A stretch of DNA of 64,000 nucleotides from Shewanella metallivivens. GTDB lineage: Bacteria > Pseudomonadota > Gammaproteobacteria > Enterobacterales > Shewanellaceae. Every line of letters starts with the position of its first letter. The stretch's first letter is position 1. The stretch lies in assembly GCF_028750675.1 (NCBI RefSeq), contig NZ_JAQQPZ010000005.1, positions 64,219 to 128,218 on the forward strand. The letters run 5' to 3'. Made by a program: the position numbers and the translations under genes. Of the stretch, positions 19,391 through 29,117 are shown one piece after another. The notes below the pieces were generated by a model, which saw only the letters and a list, made by a program, of their open reading frames with translations, was not told the origin of the DNA and searched no databases.

Positions 19391-20695
19391 TTACGCTTTG
19401 CCTGTAGCCTTGTTCATAAATTCTTCAAAAGCAACTTCTTTTTTAGTTACTTGAGCAGATTTTAGCAGGGCTTCAACAGCTTGCTCTTCAAGCGCTACAT
19501 TGCGCATGTTTTGCATAAGTTCTTTGTTTGAGTTGTAGTACGCTACAACTTCAGATGGATCTTCATACGCAGAAGCCATAGATTCGATCAATGCGTTGAC
19601 ACGATCATCTTCAGCTTTTAGCTCGTTAGTTTTGATCACTTCGCCTAATAGCAAACCAATCTTAACGCGACGTTCTGCTTGCTCAGTGAATAATTCAGCT
19701 GGAAGCTCAGGCATGTTTTCTGTTTGACCACCAAAACGTTGCATAGCTTGCTGACGTAACACGTCAACTTCGCCATCAACCAATGCTTTAGGGATCGCAA
19801 TTTCGTTAGCGGCTAATAAACCAGTAATCACTTGCTCTTTTACGTTCGCTTTAAGCGCTTGCTCTAGCTCACGAGTCATGTTCTTACGGATTTCAGCTTT
19901 AAGCGCTTCTAAACCGCCTTCCGCAATACCGAATAGTGAAGCAAATTCGTCATTCACTTCCGGTAAGCTGGCACCTTGAACTTCAGTTAAGGTAATCGCG
20001 AATTTAGCCGCTTTACCTTTTAAGTTTTCAGCGTGGTAGTCTTCAGGGAATGACACTTCGATATCGAAAGTTTCACCGGCTTTGTGACCAACAACACCCG
20101 TTTCAAAACCAGGGATCATGCGGTTTGAACCGATTTGAAGTTCGAAATCGTCAGCTTTGCCGCCTTCAAACTCTTCACCGTCGATAGAACCAACAAAGTT
20201 CATTTTAACTTTGTCGCCATCAGCAGCTTCACGTTCAACAACGGCATAAGTTGCGTGTTGTTTACGTAATGTTTCAATCATGGTATCAACGTCTGCTTCG
20301 TTTACTTCAGCGTGTGGCTGTTCAACGGCAATAGTGTCTAGTCCCGTTAATGCAACTTCTGGATAAACTTCAAACGTAGCAACGAATTCAAACGTATCAC
20401 CTTCCGTTGTACCAGGCGTAAATACTGGTGCACCTGCTGGGTTTAATTTTTCAGCTACGATTGCTTCAATAAAGTTACGCTGCATCACTTCACCAGTGAT
20501 GTCTTGACGAATGGCTTTACCATAGCGCTTGTTGATTTCAGAGACTGGTACTTTACCAGGGCGGAAACCTGGAAGACGTGCACGCTTTGCTTCGCGTAAT
20601 ACGTTGTCTTTAACCAATTTCTCGATTTGCTCAGCAGGTACAGAAATAGTTAGGCGACGCTCTAGGCCTTGAGTTGTTTCAACAGAAACTTGCAT
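19391..20695 (-). CDS. tig: Trigger factor, ribosome-associated chaperone
   Basis: 434 residues. The N-terminal ribosome-binding domain has the signature GFRPGKVP (about 43-50), followed by an FKBP-type PPIase domain (about 150-240) and a C-terminal chaperone arm. It binds nascent chains at the ribosome exit tunnel. The ATG at 20695 has GAGGT upstream and begins with the conserved [15 protein letters not shown]; a 17-residue longer ORF is rejected. First gene of the tig-clpP-clpX series. Confidence 0.97.
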   Translation of the reverse strand: MQVSVETTQGLERRLTISVPAEQIEKLVKDNVLREAKRARLPGFRPGKVPVSEINKRYGKAIRQDITGEVMQRNFIEAIVAEKLNPAGAPVFTPGTTEGDTFEFVATFEVYPEVALTGLDTIAVEQPHAEVNEADVDTMIETLRKQHATYAVVEREAADGDKVKMNFVGSIDGEEFEGGKADDFELQIGSNRMIPGFETGVVGHKAGETFDIEVSFPEDYHAENLKGKAAKFAITLTEVQGASLPEVNDEFASLFGIAEGGLEALKAEIRKNMTRELEQALKANVKEQVITGLLAANEIAIPKALVDGEVDVLRQQAMQRFGGQTENMPELPAELFTEQAERRVKIGLLLGEVIKTNELKAEDDRVNALIESMASAYEDPSEVVAYYNSNKELMQNMRNVALEEQAVEALLKSAQVTKKEVAFEEFMNKATGKA

Positions 20696-21080
20696 TGTTT
20701 TACCTCGAAATATGTCTAACGTTCTTTGTAATAGTCGACAACTCAACTATTTGATATTCGTTTCTTGACCGTGTGTTTAGCTAAGGCCGCCAGCACAGCG
20801 ATATTAATGATGCTGAAGACGCTGTTGGTTCAGGTAGCTTATTTTTGATATTTATCAAGACGCGACATTATAGCCACCGTTTTTCGCATAGTCGAGCCTG
20901 AAAAGGTCGATTTAGGCGATAAAAGGGCCGACTTTGAGCCATTTTGACGTGTTTGCACGTTTAATGTGCTAATTGTTTTATGAGGTGGTCGATGAAATAT
21001 TTAACACGAAGGTTTCTTTGATGACGATTATCACACTCTGGCTTAGCTACCGCCTAGAGTTTGGCTTAATCAAAGAAAAA
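20696..21080. other. Intergenic stretch between tig and the tRNA genes
   Basis: 385 bases holding the tig promoter/leader and the 3' flank of the tRNA transcript. On the minus strand ACTCTAGGC and GCCAGAGT near 21030-21060 could form a bulged hairpin that ends the tRNA transcript, but no T run follows. I see no ORF worth calling and no repeat. Confidence 0.5.
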
Positions 21081-21157
21081 TGGGGTGACTGATGGGGCTC
21101 GAACCCACGACAACCGGAATCACAATCCGGGACTCTACCAACTGAGCTACAATCACC
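21081..21157 (-). tRNA. tRNA-His (GTG)
   Basis: The minus strand folds as a 77-base tRNA: extra G-1 opposite C73 (the tRNA-His identity pair), acceptor GTGATTG/CAGTCAC, anticodon GTG in GGATTGTGATTCC, T-loop GGTTCGAGCC and an encoded CCA end. Confidence 0.97.
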
Positions 21158-21164
21158 ACTGAAA

Positions 21165-21241
21165 TGGTACGCCCGGCAGGGCTCGAACCTGCGACCACCC
21201 GCTTAGAAGGCGGGTGCTCTATCCAACTGAGCTACGGGCGC
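21165..21241 (-). tRNA. tRNA-Arg (TCT)
   Basis: 77 bases on the minus strand. Acceptor GCGCCCG pairs with CGGGCGT, D-arm AGCTCAGTTGGATAGAGC, anticodon TCT in GCCTTCTAAGC, T-arm GCAGGTTCGAGCCCTGC and encoded CCA. Eight bases upstream (in transcript order) of tRNA-His, so co-transcribed. Confidence 0.97.
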
Positions 21242-21335
21242 ATGGCACAGCAATTTGCTGTTTCCTGTCTGGCAAAACAAGCTTAACACTTGTTTGATTA
21301 TTTGTTTAGTTAACACATAAACAAATAATTGAATT

Positions 21336-21412
21336 TGGTCGGTGATAGAGGATTCGAACCTCTGACCCTCTGCTCCCAAAGCAGATGCGCTACCGGGCTG
21401 CGCTAATCACCG
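21336..21412 (-). tRNA. tRNA-Pro (TGG)
   Basis: 77 bases on the minus strand. Acceptor CGGTGAT pairs with ATCACCG, anticodon TGG in CTTTGGGAG, T-arm AGAGGTTCGAATCCTCT, encoded CCA. First tRNA of a Pro-Arg-His transcript; the gap to tRNA-Arg is 94 bases. Confidence 0.97.
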
Positions 21413-21693
21413 AGTTTATCTATTCTCAAAGATACCAGCACAATGAAGTAAGCATCTTGTCTCGAGAACGGAGCGCATCTTAACGAGTCACTTTGTTATC
21501 GTCAACGATTTTTTTGAGCTAATTGTCTATATGTTGAATTTAACAGCAAAAAGAGTGATTAGCATCATAGCGCGAATAGTTTATTCACTGTATTTCCTTG
21601 TCTAGCAAATGACACTCTTTTAATCGCCTGTTAGAATAGCCCCGATTTTCACACTAGCCTCAACCTGCGCCATTCAAAGGAAACCCTACAGCC

Positions 21694-22548
21694 ATGACTG
21701 CTCAACTTATTGACGGTAAAGCCATTGCACAATCTATTCGCAGTACCCTTAAACAAAAAGTCGCCGCACGAAAAGAAGCAGGTCTTCGGGCACCTGGGCT
21801 CGCGGTTATTTTGGTGGGTAGCGATGCTGCATCACAGGTCTATGTGGGTAGTAAGCGCCGTGCTTGTGAAGAAGTCGGTTTTGAATCGCAATCATTTGAC
21901 CTTGATGCATCAACATCAGAAGCAGAGTTGCTGGCATTAATTGACCAGTGTAATGATAACCCTGCAATCGATGGCATTTTAGTTCAGTTGCCACTACCTG
22001 GGCATATTGATGACTCAAAAGTCATCGAACGTATTCGCCCAGACAAAGATGTAGATGGATTTCACCCATATAATGTAGGCCGTTTAGCACAACGTATCCC
22101 CGTGCTACGCTCATGTACACCCATGGGCATCATGACATTGATCAAATCTACTGGTGTCGATACGTATGGATTAGACGCTACGGTTGTTGGTGCTTCTAAC
22201 ATTGTTGGTCGCCCGATGACATTAGAACTGTTATTAGCCGGATGTACTACAACGACATGTCATCGTTTTACTAAAAACTTAGAGCAAAAAGTGCGTCAGG
22301 CGGATTTATTAGTTGTTGCGGTAGGCAAGCCTGGATTTATTCCTGGTGAGTGGATTAAACCAGGTGCAATTGTCATTGATGTTGGCATTAATCGTTTAGC
22401 CGATGGCCGCTTAGTTGGTGATGTTGAATATGACGTGGCTGCGCAAAATGCGGCCTTTATTACACCTGTGCCTGGCGGCGTAGGCCCTATGACGATTGCG
22501 AGCTTATTAGAAAATACCTTGTATGCTTGCGAGAAATACCATAGTTAA
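21694..22548 (+). CDS. folD: FolD, methylenetetrahydrofolate dehydrogenase/cyclohydrolase
   Basis: 284 residues, the standard length. Catalytic Lys lies in [13 protein letters not shown]; the family motifs [19 protein letters not shown] and [10 protein letters not shown] are all present, with the NADP fold around [11 protein letters not shown]. It interconverts 5,10-methylene-, methenyl- and 10-formyl-tetrahydrofolate in the cytoplasm. AAAGGAA lies upstream of the ATG. Convergent with cysS, sharing a terminator. Confidence 0.97.
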   Translation: MTAQLIDGKAIAQSIRSTLKQKVAARKEAGLRAPGLAVILVGSDAASQVYVGSKRRACEEVGFESQSFDLDASTSEAELLALIDQCNDNPAIDGILVQLPLPGHIDDSKVIERIRPDKDVDGFHPYNVGRLAQRIPVLRSCTPMGIMTLIKSTGVDTYGLDATVVGASNIVGRPMTLELLLAGCTTTTCHRFTKNLEQKVRQADLLVVAVGKPGFIPGEWIKPGAIVIDVGINRLADGRLVGDVEYDVAAQNAAFITPVPGGVGPMTIASLLENTLYACEKYHS

Positions 22549-22587
22549 GTTCCCCAGATGAGTTTAGCGATAAGCGAAACCGATAAA

Positions 22588-22620
22588 CAAAAAAGCCTGC
22601 AAAAACTGCAGGCTTTTTGT
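22588..22620. terminator. Bidirectional terminator between folD and cysS
   Basis: AAAGCCTGCA and TGCAGGCTTT form a perfect 10-bp stem with A and T runs on the two sides. It serves both convergent genes. Confidence 0.92.
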
Positions 22621-22636
22621 TTATGACTCTCTCGAA

Positions 22637-24016
22637 CTATTTTTTACGCCACGTGGTGCCGCTTGGGCCATCTTCTAAAATCACCCCAAGTTCATTAAGA
22701 CGATTTCGGGCGACATCAGCTGCTGGCCAATCTTTTTCAGTACGAGCTCGATTGCGTTCAACAATGAGAGCCTCAATTTCAGCCACTTCATCATCTGTGC
22801 CCTCACCCTTAAAGAACGCATCAGGTGTTTGACTCACAAGACCTAATACATCTGTTAATTGTTTGAGACTGACACCAAGCGCTGATGCTGCAGCCATATC
22901 AGTCAATTTAAGGCGATTAATTTCTCTAACCATATCAAATAACACTGAGTAAGCTTCTGGTGTATTAAAATCATCATCCATCGCTTGCTTAAACTTAGTG
23001 ACATAGTGTTCAGCATCGGCTGGGGCAACGGTTAAATCTAAATCTTTAAGCGCGGTATATAAACGCTCTAGTGCAGCACGAGCTTGCTTTAAATTATCTT
23101 CTGAATAATTTAACTGGCTGCGATAATGGCCTGACAATAGAAAGTAACGCACAGTTTCTGGGTCATAATGCTCAAGTACATCGCGAATAGTAAAGAAATT
23201 GCCTAACGATTTGGACATTTTCTCACGATCAACCATCACCATACCAGAATGCATCCAGTAGTTAACATACGGCGTATCATGGGCACAGCAAGACTGAGCA
23301 ATTTCGTTTTCATGATGTGGGAACTGTAAATCACTGCCACCACCATGAATATCAAAATGTACACCTAGATGTTTGCTATTCATCGCTGAACATTCAATAT
23401 GCCAACCTGGACGGCCAGGGCCCCATGGAGATTCCCAAGTAGGTTCTCCAGGCTTAGACATTTTCCACAACACAAAATCCATTGGGTTTTGTTTGTTTTG
23501 ATCAACTTCAACACGAGCACCAGCTTGTAATTGATCTAGGTTTTGCCCTGATAAACGACCATAATCTTTGTAAGAAGCAACACTAAAGAGCACATCACCA
23601 TCAGCAGCAACATAGGCATGACCACGGTCAAGCAGCAATTGCACCATGTCGATAATTTCCGCAATATGCAGTGTTGCACGAGGTTCAAAATCTGGGCGAA
23701 GCATATTTAATGCATCAAAGTCGCGGTGCATCTCAGCGGTTAAACGCTCTGTAAGGGCTTCACATGATTCGTTATTTTCAGCGGCGCGCTTAATAATTTT
23801 GTCGTCAACGTCAGTAATATTGCGTTGAAAATTAACGTCATAACCAATGTAACGTAAATAACGGACTATCATGTCAAACGATACAAAAGTACGCCCGTGA
23901 CCAATATGACACAAATCGTAAATTGTCACGCCACACACGTACATGCCAATTTTGCCAGGGGTTATTGGTTTAAACACTTGTTTTTCACGACTAATACTAT
24001 TGTAAATCTTCAACAT
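22637..24016 (-). CDS. cysS: Cysteinyl-tRNA synthetase
   Basis: 459 residues, class I. The HIGH motif reads HIGHGRTF at about 37-44 and KMSKS occurs in [12 protein letters not shown]. The zinc ligand Cys28 ([10 protein letters not shown]) and the [10 protein letters not shown] and HHENE motifs typical of CysRS are present. It charges tRNA-Cys in the cytoplasm. Divergent from ppiB. Confidence 0.97.
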   Translation of the reverse strand: MLKIYNSISREKQVFKPITPGKIGMYVCGVTIYDLCHIGHGRTFVSFDMIVRYLRYIGYDVNFQRNITDVDDKIIKRAAENNESCEALTERLTAEMHRDFDALNMLRPDFEPRATLHIAEIIDMVQLLLDRGHAYVAADGDVLFSVASYKDYGRLSGQNLDQLQAGARVEVDQNKQNPMDFVLWKMSKPGEPTWESPWGPGRPGWHIECSAMNSKHLGVHFDIHGGGSDLQFPHHENEIAQSCCAHDTPYVNYWMHSGMVMVDREKMSKSLGNFFTIRDVLEHYDPETVRYFLLSGHYRSQLNYSEDNLKQARAALERLYTALKDLDLTVAPADAEHYVTKFKQAMDDDFNTPEAYSVLFDMVREINRLKLTDMAAASALGVSLKQLTDVLGLVSQTPDAFFKGEGTDDEVAEIEALIVERNRARTEKDWPAADVARNRLNELGVILEDGPSGTTWRKK

Positions 24017-24159
24017 CGAAAGTTCTCTTTTACACTAATTTATAACGGTAAATGTTATCGGTGAGTCTACCATGATGTCACCCGTTTTGAACACTGCACT
24101 TTATGCCGCAACGAAGATAAGTTAGAATCGCGCAAATTATTTTTTCTAGGTGAATATTA

Positions 24160-24654
24160 ATGGTTACTTTACACACAAATTTTGGCGACATTACATTGCA
24201 ACTTGACGCTGAAAAAGCCCCTTTAACGGTGGCTAACTTCATGAAGTATGTCGAAGACGGTTTTTATGACAACACTATCTTCCACCGGGTTATCGACGGT
24301 TTCATGATCCAAGGGGGTGGTTTTACCGAAGACATGGGGCAAAAGCGTAGTAACGAAGCAGTGAAAAACGAAGCAAACAACGGCTTATCAAACCGCAAAG
24401 GCACCATTGCGATGGCGCGTACTTCTGATCCGCACTCTGCAACCGCTCAGTTTTTCATTAACATCAACGATAACACTTTCCTTGATTTTAAATCAGAAAC
24501 AAGCCAAGGCTGGGGTTACTGTGTATTTGGTGAAGTCGTTGAAGGTATAGATGTTGTTGAAAAAATTAAAGCCGTTGCTACAGGCAACCGTGGCATGCAT
24601 CAAGATGTGCCATTAGAAGCTGTTGTTATCAACAACGTTAGTGTAAAAGCATAA
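24160..24654 (+). CDS. ppiB: Cytoplasmic peptidyl-prolyl isomerase B (cyclophilin)
   Basis: 164 residues, no signal peptide. Cyclophilin motifs [13 protein letters not shown] (catalytic Arg), [18 protein letters not shown] and [14 protein letters not shown] are present. It catalyses cis-trans isomerisation of X-Pro bonds. It is followed two bases later by the lpxH start, so the two genes are transcribed together. Confidence 0.96.
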   Translation: MVTLHTNFGDITLQLDAEKAPLTVANFMKYVEDGFYDNTIFHRVIDGFMIQGGGFTEDMGQKRSNEAVKNEANNGLSNRKGTIAMARTSDPHSATAQFFININDNTFLDFKSETSQGWGYCVFGEVVEGIDVVEKIKAVATGNRGMHQDVPLEAVVINNVSVKA

Positions 24655-24656
24655 TT

Positions 24657-25382
24657 TTGCGTCGCACTGTCTTTGTGGGCGATTTGCATTTAAGTGCAGA
24701 TCGCCCAGATATCACCCAAGCTTTTATAGACTTTCTCACAAACGGTCTAGACGATGCCGAAGCGCTCTATATTATTGGTGATTTATTTGAAGTGTGGATG
24801 GGCGATGATATTGCAGAGCCATTTACCAATGATATTGCCAAAGCGATAAAAGTCGTTTCCACAAAAATGCCGGTGTATTTTATTCATGGAAATCGTGACT
24901 TTATGATCGGTCGCGTTTTTTGCAAACGAGCAGGCATGCAAATTTTGCCTGAAGTACACTGTATTGATTTATATGGCACGCGCACAGTGATTTTACACGG
25001 TGACAGTTTATGCACCTTAGATGAAGCTTATCAGCGTTTTAGGCGTTTTCGTAGCATTGCGGTGGTAAGGTGGATATACGCACATATACTGCCTAAACAA
25101 ACCCGCTTAAATATTGCAGCAAAAATTAGACAAAAAAGTGTCCAAGGTAATCAGCTAAAGCACTATGAAATCATGGATGTTGAACCAACAGCTGTCGATG
25201 AACTCCTCGCTAAAACTAACTGCCAACGTATGATCCATGGTCATACCCACCGCCCTGATATTCATCAACTTAGCGACAATAAACAACGTGTCGTTGTGGG
25301 TGATTGGTACACCCAAGGCAGTGTATTATCCGTTACACCACAAGGTTGTGAGCTTGAACAGAGGCCTTTTTTAGAAACCTAG
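24657..25382 (+). CDS. lpxH: UDP-2,3-diacylglucosamine diphosphatase LpxH
   Basis: 241 residues, calcineurin-like metallophosphoesterase. Metal ligands appear in [29 protein letters not shown] and the His motif IHGHTHRP. It hydrolyses UDP-2,3-diacylglucosamine to lipid X, step four of lipid A synthesis. The start appears to be TTG at 24657, two bases after the ppiB stop; no ATG occurs near the conserved N-terminus, so weak, ppiB-coupled initiation is likely. Confidence 0.94.
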   Translation: MRRTVFVGDLHLSADRPDITQAFIDFLTNGLDDAEALYIIGDLFEVWMGDDIAEPFTNDIAKAIKVVSTKMPVYFIHGNRDFMIGRVFCKRAGMQILPEVHCIDLYGTRTVILHGDSLCTLDEAYQRFRRFRSIAVVRWIYAHILPKQTRLNIAAKIRQKSVQGNQLKHYEIMDVEPTAVDELLAKTNCQRMIHGHTHRPDIHQLSDNKQRVVVGDWYTQGSVLSVTPQGCELEQRPFLET

Positions 25383-25417
25383 CGTTGTAAATACTACCGT
25401 GTATCTACATTTGGACT

Positions 25418-26182
25418 CTACACTGGAGTCCCGCTGTGAAAGCGAAACTCATTATCTTCAGACAATATCAATGCCGCTTCTTGTTGCCTGAAATAGGCAA
25501 TTCTGTCACTAATATCGTCACCAGCTACATCTTGTGCTAAAGCTAGATAATCTTGATAATGACGAGCTTCAGAACGCAGTAAAGACACATAAAACTTCGT
25601 GAGTTCATCATCTAAATGTGGTGCTAATTTGGCAAAGCGTTCACATGAGCGCGCTTCGATAAATGCACCAATAATCAATTTATCGATAATTGTTAATGGC
25701 TCATGAGTACGAACATGACTCATTAATTGCTTAGCATATCGCCCAGCTCTCATATTACTGTATTCAATCCCGCGCACGGTCATGATTTGCAAGACTTGCT
25801 CAAAGTGATGAAACTCTTCTTTAATCAACCGTACCATTTTAGTCATTAAGTCTGCACTAATGGATAAAGACTGACTGGCAACAAGCTCGCTTGTGATGTC
25901 ATTTTTCTTGACGTCTCGATTTAAAAAAGCGTTAACATCCCGTTCTTTGCTATATACAAATGTTTCATAAGGCTTAGCCCAAGCTAATAAAATTGCTGCA
26001 CTCGATTTATCTATTGCGTACTTGCGGATCATCATCATCGCAGTTTGAGCCGCTTTGAGCTCACAATTACAATGATCAATTAATAATGCATTCAGTTGTG
26101 CTGGCTGCTTGGCAAAATTGACCCAGGCATCTGGTGTTTCACAACCTAAAAATTGATTAATTGGTTCAAGTAATTGCTGCAT
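25418..26182 (-). CDS. miaE: MiaE, tRNA-(ms2io6A)-hydroxylase
   Basis: 254 residues with a ferritin-like helical fold. Di-iron ligand motifs are visible: ExxH in KEEFHHFEQ (E122/H125 or E123/H126), Glu176 in FIEARSCER and ExxH at E205/H208 (RSEARHYQ). The enzyme hydroxylates the isopentenyl group of ms2i6A37 in tRNAs that read U-starting codons. It needs oxygen, so this modification reports aerobic growth (known of the family). Convergent end with lpxH; no strong hairpin in the 35-base gap. Confidence 0.9.
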   Translation of the reverse strand: MQQLLEPINQFLGCETPDAWVNFAKQPAQLNALLIDHCNCELKAAQTAMMMIRKYAIDKSSAAILLAWAKPYETFVYSKERDVNAFLNRDVKKNDITSELVASQSLSISADLMTKMVRLIKEEFHHFEQVLQIMTVRGIEYSNMRAGRYAKQLMSHVRTHEPLTIIDKLIIGAFIEARSCERFAKLAPHLDDELTKFYVSLLRSEARHYQDYLALAQDVAGDDISDRIAYFRQQEAALILSEDNEFRFHSGTPV

Positions 26183-26569
26183 TTGCTTAAAGACCCTTTA
26201 TAAAATAGCTATGGTTATTTTACCGTTTGACTGATCTTTTCTAAAGCTCAAACGTAATACAACTTGACGAATTAACATTTATGTTCAATTAATGTTCAAT
26301 ACTCGGATAATGAATTCCAATATCTGATTATTGCGTGTCATCAAACGAAGTTTCAGGTTTGTGCTAAACTAAAAAAGTAAGATCAATCTCCTTTAAGCAC
26401 CTCCTGTTGGGATGAGGTGAGCACTGAACAATAACTTGTTAGCAAGCAGTCTGTTAACAGTTGATTGCAAAGTACTGTGAACTGATGAAGGCGATTGATT
26501 AAAAGCTGTAGTCAGTTCGTCTGTTGTTTGGCGAGCTAGGTTGAGAAATGCTAAACAAGGATAATTATA
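26183..26569. other. Divergent intergenic region between miaE and the Yip1-family gene
   Basis: 387 bases. It holds the miaE and Yip1-gene promoters and a leader upstream of the Yip1-family gene. CACCTC and GAGGTG around 26398-26420 form a 6-bp hairpin in that leader. Only short chance ORFs exist on either strand. No repeat or tRNA is seen. Confidence 0.4.
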
Positions 26570-27166
26570 ATGGTACTGAATCACTTAATGGGGCTATACA
26601 CCCATCCGAAACAAGAGTGGCAAACAATTGAAAAAAACCATGAAGCGCTGAAAAGTAGCTTAAGTCATGTATTACTTATCGCGCTCATTCCTGCTATATG
26701 CTCTTATTTTGCTACCGCTCACATTGGTTGGCATCCAGGCGCTGGTGAATTGCTATTTTTAACGCCTAAAAGCGCCATGTTTATGTCGATTGGCATGTAC
26801 TTTGGCCTAATATTTGGGGTGTTGGCATTGGCTTACTTAGCATATTGGATGGGCAAGACCTTTGATGCTGATCCAACTTACACTCAAGCATTAGAACTGG
26901 CTGCTTATACCGCAACACCTTTATTTATGGTCGGATTAGCCGCGTTATACCCTGTATTGTGGTTTATTATGGTCGTGGGGTTAATTGGCTTAACCTATTC
27001 GGTCTATCTTCTTTACGCAGGTGTCCCCATCATTATGAACATACCTGAAGAAAAAGGCTTTATTTACGCCAGTTCGGTTGTTACGGCGGGCTTGGTGTTA
27101 TTAGTGGCACTGATGGCAAGCAGTGTTATTCTATGGAGCGTTGGCTTTGGCCCTATGTTACAGTAA
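26570..27166 (+). CDS. Yip1-family inner-membrane protein
   Basis: 198 residues. A short N-terminal cytosolic stretch (HPKQEWQTIEKNHEALKSS) precedes five membrane segments, matching the YIP1 domain. Function in bacteria is not known. Monocistronic, with its own terminator; AAGGATAAT lies upstream of the ATG. Confidence 0.75.
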   Translation: MVLNHLMGLYTHPKQEWQTIEKNHEALKSSLSHVLLIALIPAICSYFATAHIGWHPGAGELLFLTPKSAMFMSIGMYFGLIFGVLALAYLAYWMGKTFDADPTYTQALELAAYTATPLFMVGLAALYPVLWFIMVVGLIGLTYSVYLLYAGVPIIMNIPEEKGFIYASSVVTAGLVLLVALMASSVILWSVGFGPMLQ

Positions 27167-27178
27167 TATTTAGACAAC

Positions 27179-27212
27179 AAAAAAAGGCGCTTAGAGCGCC
27201 TTTTTTGTTGTC
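27179..27212. terminator. Bidirectional terminator between the Yip1-family gene and glnS
   Basis: AAGGCGCT and AGCGCCTT form a perfect 8-bp stem with A and T runs on the two sides; it serves both convergent genes. Confidence 0.9.
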
Positions 27213-27229
27213 TTATTTAACCGTAAACA

Positions 27230-28900
27230 CTAAGAAAAAGTATCACGTAGTGGTACGGTTAAATTAAAGACTAAGTGATCAGCAGTAGAATCTTTGTTGT
27301 CAGCACAGAAATAGCCCTCACGCTCAAACTGATAAGCTTTTTCAGCAGGAGCATTAGCCAAACTAGGCTCAACTAAACCTTGAACAACCACTAACGACTG
27401 TGGGTTAATCACTTCATCTACGGTTTCAAACGCCGCTGGGTTTTCATCCGTAAATAAACGGTCATATAAACGGAACTCAGCAGGTTTTGCTGTACTCGCT
27501 TCTACCCAATGGATAACGCCTTTGACTTTGCGACCATCTGCAGGGTTTTTACCTAAGGTATCGGCATCATAAGTACAGTAAATTGTAGTTACATTACCAT
27601 CTGCATCTTTGTCACAGCGTTCAGCTTTAATGATGTAGGCATTACGTAAACGAACTTCTTTGCCTAAAACAAGACGTTTAAAGTGCTTATTGGCTTCTTC
27701 TTTGAAATCTTCAACATCAATAAATAATTCACGCCCAAAAGACAGCTCACGGGTACCCATAGCTTCATTATTTGGGTGCGATGGCGCGGTGATTGTTTCA
27801 GGTTGCATATTGGGGTAGTTTTCAATAACCACTTTTATAGGTCTTAACACTGCCATTGCGCGAGGGGCATGCTCATTTAACTCTTCACGAATACACGCAT
27901 CTAACATGCCGACTTCAACCAAGTTTTCTTGCTTAGTGACACCGATGCGCAAACAAAATTCACGAATTGAAGCAGGTGTATAACCGCGACGACGTAAACC
28001 AGCAATAGTTGGCATACGTGGGTCATCCCAGCCGTCAACTAATTTGCGGGTCACTAAATCATTTAGCTTACGTTTTGACATCAATGTGTATTCAAGATTT
28101 AAACGTGAAAACTCATATTGACGAGTACGGTTTGGTGCTTGAAAATCATCTAAATGATCTAACACCCAGTCGTACAAACGGCGGTTATCTTGAAACTCTA
28201 ATGTACAAATTGAGTGAGTAATGTTTTCAATCGCATCAGAAATACAATGGGTAAAATCGTACATCGGGTAAATACACCACTTGTCACCCGTTTGGTGGTG
28301 ATGTGCGAAACGGATACGGTATATGACCGGATCACGCATACACATAAATGGTGATGCCATATCAATTTTGGCACGCAAAGCACATTCACCCTCTTTAAAT
28401 TCACCTTTACGCATTTTTTCAAACAATGCGAGGTTTTCTTCAGGGGTAGTGTCACGGTAAGGACTATTTTTACCAGGCTCTTTTAATGTGCCACGGTACT
28501 CACGAGTTTGCTCGCTATTTAAAAAGCAAACATAAGCAAGTCCTTTGCCAATGAGCTCAACAGCATACTGATGCAATTGATCAAAGTAATTCGATGAATA
28601 ACGTATATCGCCAGCCCATTCAAAGCCTAACCAACGCACATCTTCCTGAATAGACTTCACATAATTGATGTCTTCTTTTTCAGGGTTAGTATCATCAAAA
28701 CGTAAATTACATTGACCTTGGTAATCTTTCGCAATGCCAAAATTTAAGCATATAGACTTAGCGTGTCCAATATGCAAAAAACCGTTAGGCTCTGGCGGGA
28801 AACGAGTATGAACATGGTTGTGCTTACCGCTACTTAGGTCTTCGTCTATGATATTACGAATGAAGTTACTAGGACGTACTTCGGTGTCCACATGACTCAT
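27230..28900 (-). CDS. glnS: Glutaminyl-tRNA synthetase
   Basis: 556 residues, class I. HIGH motif in [10 protein letters not shown] (about 40), KMSKS-type motif present as LMSKRKL, and the PPEPNG signature before HIGH. It charges tRNA-Gln. The start ATG 28900 has GAGGAA upstream; the longer in-frame ORF (from 28927) is rejected. Located next to feoB as in other Shewanella. Confidence 0.97.
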   Translation of the reverse strand: MSHVDTEVRPSNFIRNIIDEDLSSGKHNHVHTRFPPEPNGFLHIGHAKSICLNFGIAKDYQGQCNLRFDDTNPEKEDINYVKSIQEDVRWLGFEWAGDIRYSSNYFDQLHQYAVELIGKGLAYVCFLNSEQTREYRGTLKEPGKNSPYRDTTPEENLALFEKMRKGEFKEGECALRAKIDMASPFMCMRDPVIYRIRFAHHHQTGDKWCIYPMYDFTHCISDAIENITHSICTLEFQDNRRLYDWVLDHLDDFQAPNRTRQYEFSRLNLEYTLMSKRKLNDLVTRKLVDGWDDPRMPTIAGLRRRGYTPASIREFCLRIGVTKQENLVEVGMLDACIREELNEHAPRAMAVLRPIKVVIENYPNMQPETITAPSHPNNEAMGTRELSFGRELFIDVEDFKEEANKHFKRLVLGKEVRLRNAYIIKAERCDKDADGNVTTIYCTYDADTLGKNPADGRKVKGVIHWVEASTAKPAEFRLYDRLFTDENPAAFETVDEVINPQSLVVVQGLVEPSLANAPAEKAYQFEREGYFCADNKDSTADHLVFNLTVPLRDTFS

Positions 28901-29067
28901 GGAATTCCTCTTGGCACACAATGGCAATATGAATAAAAAACAGATGATCCTACAGATCTTCAGTAGTTACAACTACTAGTAACGAAAAAGTTAGTTAGAT
29001 AAACAAAAAATGCCAAATTGCATAAAACAAACTCGTTCAGTGAGTGCATTTACTGCGAATATAAACA

Positions 29068-29095
29068 AAAACCCAGCAAATGCTGGGTTTTTGAA
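29068..29095 (-). terminator. Terminator of feoAB
   Basis: AAACCCAGCA and TGCTGGGTTT form a perfect stem, followed by T residues when read on the minus strand, about 25 bases beyond the feoB stop. Confidence 0.88.
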
Positions 29096-29117
29096 TAATG
29101 GTTAAGAACCACAAGGA

